DNA from: Pseudorasbora parva | Taxonomy: Eukaryota; Chordata; Actinopteri; Cypriniformes; Gobionidae | DNA: 64,000 nt | Direction of reading: 5' to 3' | Assembly: GCF_024679245.1 (NCBI RefSeq) | Contig: NC_090180.1 | Location: forward strand, 10,686,507-10,750,506 | Shown here: piece after piece, positions 39,001 through 49,060 of the stretch | Position numbering within the stretch: the first letter of the stretch is position 1 | Layout of the letters: each line of letters begins with the position of its first letter | Made by a program: the position numbers and the translations under genes | The notes under the pieces: model-generated | Told to the model about the DNA's origin: nothing | What the model saw: only the letters and a program-made list of their open reading frames with translations | Database searches by the model: none

Positions 39001-42000
39001 TTCAAGGCTTTTCCTATGGAGGTCAGTGTCACTCGGTCAGTTCTGTCCATATCCAGCATCTGCTCTTGTTGCTTCTTTGAGTCACTCGTTCTTCCTAATG
39101 TCTAAAACAAGTCTGTTTCTCACTGCGCACCTAGACAGCACACATTTACTTAGAGACTCATATTAATAGGTCACAATATCAGCAGTATCATCAGAAACAG
39201 CAGATGGCTATATTTGATGCATAAATTCATGTCAAAACCAACAATACCACATGCTCCAATGAAGCATTTATCACCAAGTGATCTATTCAAATCACCTGTC
39301 TCTGGCATATACTTTCCTACTCCTGGTCTTCTGTACACAAGGAGTAAGATAAGGGCTTGCTCGCAATGCGTCACCATGTTTGTCAACTGGTTACTGTTCC
39401 TCAAGTTGTTGGCACAATTGCAAGTCAAACCAGTCTTTAAAAATGACACGGAACAGGCATGAAGTATCATTACCTTCATAATTTTGCATACTTCATATAC
39501 GTTGATTTTAGAGTTCAGTTTACTGCAGATCCCTCAATCAGTAATAAATATCTCTCACAGCTTCATCTAATCCACTGGAACTCTACATTATTCAACAGCG
39601 TGGAGGAGGCCATGGGCAAGAATAAAGGCATTCTCATCATCGCCTTATTTGTGCAGGTATCTTTTCCATATATTGGAGGTCATGACAGATACAAAAAACC
39701 TCAACCATGTTGGGTAAATAAACATGGTATTAGTAGTGTAAATATAGAAAACCTTTCAAGAGACAAAGTCATATTTAGATGTCTCTGGTCTTCTTACTGT
39801 ATGCTTAGACGACACTGGTGCTCTAATTTGTTCAATGCAGGTTGGGAAGGAACATCTTGGGCTGAAGGCCATCACAGACGTCCTGCAGGACCTGCAGTAT
39901 AAGGTGAGCAGAAAAGCTGCCTCACTGGAGACTATAGTGAAAAATATGACACATACACTTGTAACCTAAAATGCTTTTTTTTTGTGCACAGGGAAAGACA
40001 AAAATTATTCCATGTTTTAACCCCAACACATTACTGCCTGGTAAATGATTATTTCTCAATCATAAACGATCCTACCAATATTTGTATCTTTTTGCATGTT
40101 TTGATATTTGATCTTTTCGGATCACATAATGATATCCTAGTTAAAGCTAATCAGTTTGTATCTGACTCCTCAGATCCTCTCTTAAGAGATTACTGGGTGT
40201 ATGAGGGGTCTTTAACCACACCGCCCTGTAGTGAGAATGTCATCTGGATTCTTTACCGTTACCCCCTTACCATCTCTCAGATGCAGGTAACACCTATACA
40301 CCTGTTATCAAAGGGGTGATGAATTGAGAAGTCAACTTTCCCTTGAGCTTTTGATATATAAAACGTCATGGTAATATAAGATTATCCTGTAAGTTTCAGA
40401 GCTGAAAATGTCCTTTTTAGTCAAAGAAAAGCTTTTATAGACACCAGGCCCAGAAAATGATTGTGGGCTTCATCTTATGCCATCGCGCGATGAAACACAC
40501 CTCTACAGGCAGCACGTGTAATTCAGTAGCCCCACCCACGACTCATGGAGCTGTTTGGATCACATTAGACAGCAGCAATAAACATGTGGAAGAACATAGC
40601 AAGATATTGTGGAGGAACAAAGTCGCTGCATAAGCTTCCTTCAGACCCTAATATTAGGAATGTGTGTGATACTCCGTGTTTGTTTGATAAGATGTTTACA
40701 AGCCCTTGGTCGAGAGAATCTTTGCCAGATTCAGTTGCCGCTTTAATAATCTCTCCCTCATGTGAACTGACAGGGCATTAGTGTTGTCACGATACCAAAA
40801 TTATGACTTCGATACGATATCAGACTAAAATATCGATATATCGATACTAAATCGATACCACAGTAAAAAAATAAATAAATAAGATAAGATGCTTAATATG
40901 ACAACAGAACTTATTATTCATTGTTATTTTTTACTAAAAATTCATGTGGCCAGCATGTTCCTTAGGGTTGGGCATCGTTTTGATTTAAACAATTATTGAT
41001 CAATTGATCAATTACTATTAAAATTATCTCACAAATTTTTGCTATCTAATGTATTTTTTACAATGGGGTAATTGTGTTGCAATCGCTTACACACAGCACA
41101 AGAAAGCTTGATTTCGAATGGTAAATTGAATTTAAAAAGACGAGTAAACAGTAATAAAATAAGAACAAATAAACAGATTACAAACAATAGCACAAATAAA
41201 TGCAATAGAATAGAAGATACAAATTAAACAGACTGCTTTATTTTTTCAGGTAGGTCTAACATTCAGATAAGAAACTGAATTTAAAAAATGCATAGTAATT
41301 ACATTTAAAACAACATTGGATAATGTTCTTTGTAAAAAAATTCAATAGCGTACAGATGAAACTATTAAAGTTACACAAGTTGATCAGTCAAGAGCAGTTG
41401 ATCGTTTGTCTTTTTGTAGTTTGAATAGCAAATGACTGCGGTCCCTTTAAGACTTAACAGACGCATGGATCCTGCACTGTTCCTGTTCCTCGTTCTTCCT
41501 GAACTGTTTGCGACTGTGTTTACGTTAATACTCTTCCAGATGTGCACTGATAATTCTTTGAGTGTATTTGACCAATAATAAACTGGAAAAGGAAGCAAAT
41601 GTTTGCACTTGTATCATGTCAGAGGCGGCTTTATTACGGTAGGCTATGTGTGTGTGCGCTTCAGATGTGGAGCACGAAATCTGCGGGGATTAGTAGAATT
41701 AATTTATGTGCAATCCCGCGCGAAATTCAGACCGATCACACACTAACACTAACACACTGTCATGAGGAAAAAGTCCAGCAGAACGCGCGTTCGCCGTGCT
41801 CAGAGGTTAACCGGGCTGAGTGAGAATATGCCGGTGTGTGTCAACCAGGTGTCAACTCGCTGACGGTCAGAGAGGAGAGCGCAGCTGATATCGATACTGT
41901 AAAAACTGAGAATCGTATCGTTTCAGATATTCCAGTATCGATATATATCGAAATATCGATATTTTTGACAACACTACAGGGCATAGATATGACAGCGGAG

Positions 42001-42185
42001 CTGAAGCTCATTAAATATTCAAATCTTATCCAATCCTAGCCGCGGGCGTTTACTCCCAAGTCTCCAGTGCGGCACGCCCATCAAAACAGTGTTCAGAAGA
42101 CAGCCTCAAAACCAGTGTAGAAAATAGCCTATTACTTATTAGTTATGATGTTTTTGAATGTAAAAACCACACGTATGTATATATG

Positions 42186-42270
<85 letters not shown>

Positions 42271-45200
42271 TCACTCACCTAAAGGATTATTAGCAACACC
42301 TGTTCAATTTCTCATTAATGCAATTATCTAATCAACCAATCGCGTGACAGTTGCTTTAATGCATTTAGGGGTGTGGTCCTGGTCAAGACAATCTCCTGAA
42401 CTCCAAACTAAATGTCAGAACGGGAAAGAAAGGGGATTTAAGCAATTTTTGAGCATGGCATGGTTGTTGGTGCCAGACGGGCCGGTCTGTGTATTTCACA
42501 ATTAAACGGGCCTAAAGTTCGTTTACAAACGCACTTTAACACCATTACACTACCACCAACCTGCACAGTGGTAACAAGGCATGATGGATCCATGTTCTCA
42601 TTCTGACTCTACCATCTGAATGTCTCAACAGAAATTGGAAACTGTCCAGTTTTGGTGAGCTTGTGCAAATTGTAGCCTCTTTTTCCTATTTGTAGAGGAG
42701 ATGAGTGGTACCTGGTGGGGTCTTCTGCTGTTGTAGCCCATCCGCCTAAAGGTTGTGCATGTTGTGGCTTCACAAATGCTTTGCTGCATACCTCGGTTGT
42801 AACGAGTGGTTATTTCAGTCAAAGTTGCTCTTCTATCAGCTTGAATCAGTCGGCCCATTCTCCTCTGACCTCTAGCATCAACAAGGCATTTTTGCCCACA
42901 GTACTGCCGCATACTGGATGTTTTTCCCTTTTCACACCATTCTTTGTAAACCCTAGAAATGGTTGTGCGTAAAAATCCCAGTAACTGAGCAGATTGTGAA
43001 ATACTCAGACCGGCCCGTCTGGCACCAACAACCAATTACAAAATGTAATTCATTCCTGTGATGGCAAAGCTGCATTTTTAGTGGCCATTAGTCTTCAGTG
43101 TCACACAATTCTTCTGATAATTTTAACATGCTGATTTGCTGTTCAAGAAGAATTTCGAGAAACATCCTTATAAATAATGAAAACAGTGCTCCTTAACTCT
43201 TTTTTTTGAAACCATGATTTAAAGAATATAACTGGATGGCACAAATAGAACAGCATTTGTTTGAAATAAAAATATTTTGTAAAATTATAAATGTTATAAA
43301 AATTATAAATATAGACCCCAAACTTTTGAACATTAGTGTATTATAGGCCTCTCTTAGAGCACTCATTCATTTGATCAGACAAAAGGGGAAATCAGAAACC
43401 GACTTTGACGTGACTTGAACTAACTGGGGTTTACCACAAACCTCGCAAATAGAAGAACAATTTATGCCTTTTGTTTGCATCTTAAATTATCTTTGATCTC
43501 AATGACTGGCAGAACAGGGTCTTTCAAGTAAAGGGTATGATGCAGAGATAAGACATGAAAATGGGTCAGGGTCAGAGGCGGACAGTAGTGGAGTATTTTT
43601 ACTTTCTACTCAAGTAAATTTTTTAGTATATACGTTATCAACGTATGTAGTATATACGTTTTACTTCACTGCATTCCAAAGCATGATATATAATGTCATA
43701 CTTTTTACTGCACTACATTTCATAAATAAAAGTTGTTTTTTTACCTTAATTACATCAAAAATTTAGTACTTTCATACTTTTACCACAGAATTACTTTATT
43801 AAAGTATACAGTACTACATTTTTAATGTAATTAAGTATTAAATGATTTTTAATATAAAATGTATTGCTGTAAAAAGTACAATATTATGTTTTGGAATGTT
43901 GTAAAGTGAACGTTTACCAAAGAAGAACACTGATAGTACATATACTTGAAAAACTGAATTTTGTTGTTGGTGCCAGACGAGCCGGTCTGATTATTTCACA
44001 ATCTGCTCAGTTACTGGGATTTTCACATACAACCATTTCTAGAGTTTACAAAGAATGGTGTGAAAGGGAAAAACATCCAGTATGCGGCAGCCCTGTGGGC
44101 AAAAATGCCTTGTTAATGCTGGGGTCTTGTCTGTGTTTGATGACTATATGTAACTTTTTTATAGTACAAATTATTTCCTTTTTGGATTAAGTTTAAATGC
44201 ATTTTGTGCTTGCACATGGTACTGATATGACCCTGCTTATGGTATACATTTCATAATAGCATTATAGAGAAATAATAGAAAAGAAACTTGATTCCTCGTG
44301 TTTCTAAAAAAGCTCACACTCAGTGTCCAAATTCAACCCTCACAACAAATGTGAACAAAAAGTGACACTGGTGAGTAAAAGAAAATGGAGTTATGACCTA
44401 AAATACACTGTAAAAAAAGTCCATAAAAATAAGGCACAGTTTATTTGTGTGTGTAGCCTATATATATATATAATATATATATATATATAGGCTATATACA
44501 CATATAGGCTATATACACATATACACTCACATAAACGATTATTAGGAACACCATACTAATACTGTGTTTGACCCCCTTTCGCCTTCAGAACTACTTTAAT
44601 TCTACGCGTGGCATTGATTCAACAAGGTGCTGAAAGTATTCTTTAGAAATGTTGGCCCATATTGATAGGATAGCATCTTGCAGTTGATGGAGATTTGTGT
44701 GATGCACATTCAGGGCACAAAGCTCCCGTTCCACCACATCCCAAAGATTGAGATCTGGTGACTGTGGGGGCCATTTTAGTACAGTGAACTCATTGTCATG
44801 TTCCAGAAACCAATTTGAAATGATTCATGCTTTGTGACATGGTGCATTATCCTGCTGGAAGTAGCCATCAGAGGATGGGTAGATGGTGGTGGTCATAAAG
44901 GGATGGGCACGGTCAGAAACAATGCCCATATAGGCCATGGCATTTAAACGATGCCCAATAGGCACTAAGGGGCCTAAAGTGTGCCAAGAAAACATCCCCC
45001 ACACCATTACACCACCACCACCAGCCTGCACAGTGGTAACAAGGCATGATGGATCCATGTTCTTATTCTGTTTGAGCCAAATTCTTACTCAAAAATCGAG
45101 ACTTATCAGACAGTCTTCAACTGTCCAATTTTGGTGAGCTTGTGCAAATTGTAGCCTCTTTTTCCTATTTGTAGTGGAGATGAGTGGTACCCGGTGGGGT

Positions 45201-45596
45201 CTTCTGCTGTTGTAGCCCATCTGCCTCAAGGTTGTGCATGTTGTGGCTTCACAAATGCTTTGCTGCATTCATTGGTTGCAACGAGTAGTTATTTCAGTCA
45301 AAGTTGCTCTTCTATCAGCTTGAATCAGTCGGCCCATTCTCCTCTGACCTCTAGCATCAACAAGGCATTTTTGCCCACAGGGCTGCCGCATACTGGATGT
45401 TTTTCCCTTTTCACAACGTTCTTTGTAAACCCTAGAAATGGTTGTGCGTGAAAATCCCAGTAACTGATCAGATTGTGAAATACTCAGACCGGCCCGTCTG
45501 GCACCAACAACCATGCCACGCTCAAAATTGCTTAAATCAACTTTCCCATTCAGACATTCAGTTTGGAGTTCGGGAGATTGTCTTGACCAGGACTAC

Positions 45597-45681
<85 letters not shown>

Positions 45682-45696
45682 ATATATATGTATATA

Positions 45697-45738
<42 letters not shown>

Positions 45739-45792
45739 TACATATATATACACACATATATATATATGTATATATATATACTATACATGTAA

Positions 45793-45839
<47 letters not shown>

Positions 45840-45844
45840 ATATG

Positions 45845-45940
<96 letters not shown>

Positions 45941-46415
45941 TTACATGTTTTTTTTGTGTTTTTTTACAGGTGTTTAACTTGAATGAATTTGGTATTTTGA
46001 ATGAAGCGTTTCACTGTGTTGGGTGTATAGGGTTAGTGAAAATTTCTGTAAAATTACTGGATAATGTCCTGGCAGAAAATCTATTTTTTATAATTTTTTT
46101 TACAATGTATAAAGAATAATATTGGCACTGATGAATAAAGGTGCGCAAACTAATGCAAATACACACACGAGTGTTGGTACACCCATCATCATAAGGACAT
46201 TCCATAGGCGTAATGTTTTATACTGAGCTACTGACATTTTTTTATCCCCTAACCCTACACCAAAAGATAACCTTCACAGAATATTTTTTACATTTTTATA
46301 CTAAATTGTTTAATATGTTTATTTTGTTTATTCAGCATGTCCTCATGATGTAGGGGGCATGGCTACATCCTGAATGCACATCACATTGTGGGTTCTCATA
46401 ATATAGGCAAAACCA

Positions 46416-46473
<58 letters not shown>

Positions 46474-46693
46474 CTGCTTTTGCTCCTCTTTTCTAAGTCA
46501 CTTTGGATAAATGCATCTGCTAAATGCAAACTAACCCAAAACTCTTTTTCTGCCCCAGATTGAGGAGTTTCGCCGTCTTAGGTCCCACATTAAAGGGGCA
46601 GAACTTCTAGAAGGCAATGACGGGATGCTGGGGGACAACTTCAGACCCACCCAGCCCTTGAGCGACAGGGTGGTCAGGGCAGCCTTCCAGTAA
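35943..46693 (+). CDS. ca8: Carbonic anhydrase-related protein VIII, complete 8-exon gene
   Basis: CA8 is a cytosolic, catalytically inactive carbonic anhydrase homologue, abundant in Purkinje cells, that binds the IP3 receptor and lowers its IP3 affinity. Coding exons are 35943-36015, 36769-36960, 38897-39021, 39561-39656, 39841-39903, 39992-40040, 40174-40286 and 46559-46693. They join in frame to 846 nt, 281 residues plus stop; human CA8 has 290. The hallmark is VRFHWG with Arg107 in place of the first zinc histidine, while the other two (His109 and His132) remain. QSPINL, GSEHTVN and LHLIHWN are conserved. The start has G at -3 and +4. All introns are GT-AG. The N-terminus lacks the long Glu run of the mammalian protein. 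Confidence 0.97.
36016..36768 (+). other. ca8 intron 1, no other feature recognised
   Basis: This is a 753-bp intron. A chance open frame (36291-36584) has no similarity I can see. Confidence 0.45.
36769..36960 (+). CDS. ca8: ca8 coding exon 2 (residues 25-88)
   Basis: It encodes [20 protein letters not shown] through MLKSKS, including the QSPINL motif shared by alpha-carbonic anhydrases and the CRDCEV segment. The acceptor is AATCCAG and the donor GTACAA. Confidence 0.96.
37351..38438 (+). pseudogene. Decayed Tc1-like transposon in ca8 intron 2
   Basis: The TIRs are CACCTAAGGATTATTAGAAAC on the left and the mirrored CACCTAAAGGATTATTAGGAA on the right. The transposase begins with an HTH domain ([27 protein letters not shown]) and retains WSDES, the first catalytic Asp, and a DSAPC segment around the second. 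Frameshifts, stops and a deletion of roughly 70 nt, judged against the 44523-45597 copy, before IEHLWDVVE make it non-functional. It is about 1.09 kb, the usual size of a Tc1. It is in the same orientation as ca8. Confidence 0.85.
38897..39021 (+). CDS. ca8: ca8 coding exon 3 (residues 89-130), inactivating Arg
   Basis: It encodes [20 protein letters not shown] and continues to KAFPME. Arg107 in VRFHWG replaces the first zinc-binding histidine of active enzymes; His109 is kept. The acceptor is GTCTCAG and the donor GTCAGT. Confidence 0.96.
39022..39560 (+). other. ca8 intron 3, no other feature recognised
   Basis: This is a 539-bp intron with overlapping chance frames on both strands. No repeat was identified. 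Confidence 0.45.
39561..39656 (+). CDS. ca8: ca8 coding exon 4 (residues 131-162)
   Basis: It encodes [20 protein letters not shown] through IIALFVQ, holding the third zinc-ligand histidine (His132). It is an exact 32-codon exon, with acceptor TCTCACAG and donor GTATCT. Confidence 0.96.
39841..39903 (+). CDS. ca8: ca8 coding exon 5 (residues 163-183)
   Basis: It encodes [19 protein letters not shown] then YK. It is an exact 21-codon exon, and the following intron is only 88 bp. Confidence 0.95.
39992..40040 (+). CDS. ca8: ca8 coding exon 6 (residues 184-199 plus one base)
   Basis: It encodes [16 protein letters not shown]. The acceptor is GTGCACAG and the donor GTAAAT. This short exon is phase 0 in and phase 1 out. 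Confidence 0.95.
40174..40286 (+). CDS. ca8: ca8 coding exon 7 (residues 200-237)
   Basis: It encodes [20 protein letters not shown] through YPLTISQMQ, the segment that forms the active-site wall (SLTTPPC) in alpha-carbonic anhydrases. The acceptor is CTCCTCAG and the donor GTAACA. Confidence 0.96.
40287..40778 (+). other. ca8 intron 7, 5' part
   Basis: This is about 0.5 kb of intron between the exon 7 donor and the hAT-like element. No feature was recognised. Confidence 0.4.
40779..41976. mobile_element. 1.2-kb hAT-like element with perfect 8-bp duplication, ca8 intron 7
   Basis: CAGGGCAT flanks both ends exactly (40771-40778 and 41977-41984). The ends are TAGTGTTGTCACGATACC and, mirrored, TAGTGTTGTCAAAAATATCG, each followed by repeated ATCGATA motifs. 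It is 1,198 bp with no transposase. The sub-terminal ATCGATAT arrays may be transposase-binding repeats and resemble those of 10781-11889. Confidence 0.8.
42178..42267. repeat. (AT)n microsatellite abutting a Tc1 end
   Basis: About 90 bp of TA repeat directly precedes the Tc1 TIR at 42268. Confidence 0.95.
42268..43033. pseudogene. Foldback Tc1: two 5' halves joined head to head
   Basis: 42268-42505 is the plus-oriented 5' end of a Tc1 (CACCTAAAGGATTATTAGC then the pre-transposase region to GCATGGTTGTTGGTGCCAG). 42506-43033 is a minus-oriented internal-to-5' piece of the same family. On the minus strand it gives an HTH frame with [27 protein letters not shown] and [20 protein letters not shown]. 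The middle and 3' end are missing, so it is a dead, rearranged copy. Confidence 0.75.
43036..43330 (+). repeat. Dispersed repeat, 3' half (GGCTGCATTTATTT family), copy 3
   Basis: ATTCATTCCTGTGATGGCAA, TCTTCAGTGTCACAC and GCTGATTTGCTGTTCAAGAA match the second half of 5565-5800. The first half is absent, and the Tc1 foldback lies exactly where it should be. Confidence 0.55.
43570..43890. repeat. Fragment of a GGCGGACAGTAGTGGAGTA-type element
   Basis: It begins TCAGAGGCGGACAGTAGTGG and contains ACTCAAGTAAATTTT and TTTTACTGCACTACATTTC. It resembles a common teleost TIR element with CAAGTA motifs; the far end was not identified. Confidence 0.4.
43965..44125 (+). pseudogene. Tc1 transposase fragment (HTH region)
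   Basis: It encodes [20 protein letters not shown] then [13 protein letters not shown], followed by a frameshift. It is about 160 bp of the same Tc1 family as the neighbours, without TIRs. Confidence 0.75.
44126..44522. other. ca8 intron 7 spacer with TA-rich palindromic end
   Basis: It is mostly AT-rich. 44455-44522 is a palindromic run (GTAGCCTATATATA...TATATAGGCTA) plus repeated AGGCTATATACACATAT units next to the Tc1 end. Confidence 0.5.
44523..45597 (-). pseudogene. Near full-length Tc1-like transposon, minus strand, ca8 intron 7
   Basis: The 3' TIR (ACACTCACATAAACGATTATT) is at 44523 and the pre-transposase region reaches 45597, where a TA microsatellite replaces the 5' TIR. On the minus strand 45514-45269 encodes the HTH region. 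45058-44825 encodes [19 protein letters not shown] and [13 protein letters not shown], with the second catalytic Asp. The AGATCTGGTGACTGTGGGGG region gives SPDLN before the third catalytic Glu. Frame breaks between the parts make it inactive. It is the best-preserved copy of its family in the window. Confidence 0.85.
45598..45945. repeat. Long TA/TATG compound microsatellite
   Basis: About 350 bp of TA with scattered TATG, TGTG and CATA variants abuts the broken 5' end of the Tc1 copy. It produces many false Tyr-Ile open frames on both strands. Confidence 0.95.
46157..46480. repeat. Fragments of the GGTTCACTATC/GGGGACC repeat plus (CA)n
   Basis: ACATTCCATAGGCGTAATG, TATCCCCTAACCCTACACC and the CA tract at 46419-46471 match parts of the family at 25050-25480 and 62940-63215. 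They lie in ca8 intron 7, upstream of exon 8. Confidence 0.55.
46496..46530 (-). repeat. Reversed TTTATCCAAAGTGACTTA tail 30 bp before ca8 exon 8
   Basis: AAGTCACTTTGGATAAATGC then ATCTGCTAAATGCAAA is the reverse of the motifs at 19235 and 19612. It ends just before the pyrimidine tract of the exon 8 acceptor. Confidence 0.55.
46559..46693 (+). CDS. ca8: ca8 coding exon 8 (residues 238-281 and stop)
   Basis: It encodes [20 protein letters not shown] through RAAFQ then TAA. The acceptor TGCCCCAG follows a 6.3-kb repeat-filled intron. The C-terminus is as in other vertebrate CA8. Confidence 0.96.
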   Translation: MEEFRRLRSHIKGAELLEGNDGMLGDNFRPTQPLSDRVVRAAFQ

Positions 46694-49060
46694 AACCCCC
46701 ACAGCAGGATCCATTTTAATCTGCCATGGGTAAATTTACAGGAGATTGCATTCTGTTCTTTGTTTAGCCAAGCGGAGCACCCTCATTTGAGCATAATGCG
46801 ATGGCTTACGTATGGCTTTGGCTGCTCTTTGAAAAGGAGGAGTTAGATTAGGCTCCTCACATTAGCTGATTAAATGTCTCATTGTCTGGATTGCGGCAAG
46901 TGCCCACCTGGATTTTGGTGAAAAAATGTTAGTACTTCCAAAATGATAGAAAACGTAAGATTCATCCATATGACCATATTTCTGACCAATAACTGTTCAA
47001 AAGCTCCTGTTTAGTGTACAGTAGCTTAATGGAAATAGGCCAAGTTCTCTTAGCATTATTAGCATCACTATACAATAGAGTGCTGCAAGGGTTAGAGCAA
47101 TAGAGTAACCCAATTCCTTCGGATCTAGGACTAGCTGCAGCATTGTGTATAGATCTGTCTATTTCTAGGTCTCTCAAGGGGACACCTGGGTCTGCCTGCA
47201 TATTATTCATTTTGAAATGAGATTTTGAGCTGGTTAATGTAGGCCATGACAATGCAGTGCTACTAAAGGAGTCTGATGATGTCACCAGATTAATCTAAAG
47301 TATTACTTTGGTAATGCTGTGCATATATACTATACTTCTGAGAAAAGTTTCTAGACATTTCTACAGTTTCTAGACATTTCAGCAAAGATTAGAAGGAGTC
47401 TACCTCAGATTTGATTTATATAACCTGAAGCTATGAGCTTTAAACACTACAATAATAATACAATAAAAAAACAATTTCCCACTTCCTATACGTTTTGCAT
47501 AAATAAAAAAAATAGGTCAAGTATTTTGCAATTGCTGCCAGTAAATCCGACTAAAGTCAGGATATAAATTTGCTGAATTAGTACTAACCAGTAAAATTGA
47601 TGTCAGCCGAAAATTATAAGCGACTTGTTTACTGCATTTACAATTGAAAGACCTTTATTACTGGGCAAATTGTTAAAACTGCTTTCACATATGCTATGTT
47701 TTTTTTCTCACGTACACATTTATATGATCAGATATCCACACACTTTAATTCTCTCCCCCACCTCTCTCTACCACACACACACGAACGATGAACACACTAC
47801 TTCCTCTGTGCTAAGCAACAGAGAGCACATGCATGACAGGCTGATGCAGTCACAGTGAGATATTGTTCAGGTGTAATGGATAGCTAATGGTCACATGACT
47901 GCTTCACAAATCAGCAATGTGTAGTCGGAATGAGAATTGAGGGTCCACGTCCTTACTCTCTTCCTATTTCCATACAGCTGTACACTGGATCGAAAAAAGT
48001 CTCAGATGGAATGGAACGTAATAGCCCGCAGGAAAAAACACAAACAAAACCTATTCCCCAAACACGTTAGTCTTAAAGAGATACTGGTGACCATGACATT
48101 TCATTTCATGTCTCCAGGCTAAATGACATGCTTATGAATAAGGGCTTTCAATATGGTGTCAGTAGTGATGAACCAAAATGAAAATTCTTGGGTAAAACAA
48201 AACGCATTTAGCCAAATCTACTGAATGCCTTGTAAAAAGCAAACTCTCATGCAGGACACCATTATTAGACGGTATTAAAAATGTAATGCCCAGTGTCCAT
48301 TCAGGATAGGCTAGCTGTTGTCTTTACACTCAGCTTAGGATCCTTGAGATAATGCTGCCGTGAGGTTTAGACCACAAACCAATCCAAAAACAGAAGATAA
48401 AAGCTTTGTTGTATTTATTATACATATATTATACTCAGTATTAAAAATATATTACTTCCATTCATGTAGTGTGATCTAAACCCTTTTTGTTTTTTCTTAT
48501 TTTTCAGAAATTAGATATGATGAAGAAATAGAAATGAGGGCTCGATAATGGCCTGGCTAAAGTGAAAGTTCATCACTTCCTGTAGACGTGCATGGGCATC
48601 ATTTTGTAGCTGAATGCCTTGCGTATGGCCCTGATATGTGCAGAAGCTGCTTTTACCTTTCATTTGAAACAAAATTAGACTGGATTTCATGTAAAAAGAG
48701 GAAGCCAGTAAGTATGAAGAAACACCTGGTGATAAGCTTGTATAAGAAAGAGTGAAGGATCATACCAACGCTTGATGAATATTGTCAGAACACTGCAGTT
48801 TAACAATAGGTAGCATGTGTGTGTAATCCTATAAATGTGGCTTTATAGGAAGATCATAATGTACATGACTGACACATGATGTAGGCAGACCCATTCTATA
48901 CTGTTTTATATTTGATTATTTCTGATACAACAATGACATAAACAGAATAAGTCTAGCTATATGAGAAGGTATACATGACTGTACATTGAAGGCTTTTTAA
49001 ATATTAGCAATGAAATACATTTATGTTGAATCAACTGATTAAAGACACAAAGATTGGCTT
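46694..49060 (+). other. ca8: ca8 3' UTR (extent inferred)
   Basis: This is non-coding DNA after the ca8 stop with little recognisable repeat. Candidate polyadenylation signals are AATAAA at 47462-47467 and ATTAAA at 49038-49043; further AATAAA at 49639-49644 and 49980-49985 would give longer ends. The choice cannot be made without transcripts. Confidence 0.4.

Noticed and set aside
39459..39902. 147-codon frame joining ca8 exons 4 and 5 without splicing
   Set aside because: The intron between them is 184 bp, so exon 5 would be read in the wrong frame. The spliced product matches CA8 exactly.
45442..46119. Several long Tyr-Ile-rich open frames on both strands
   Set aside because: They are products of the TA microsatellite, which has no stop codons in some frames.
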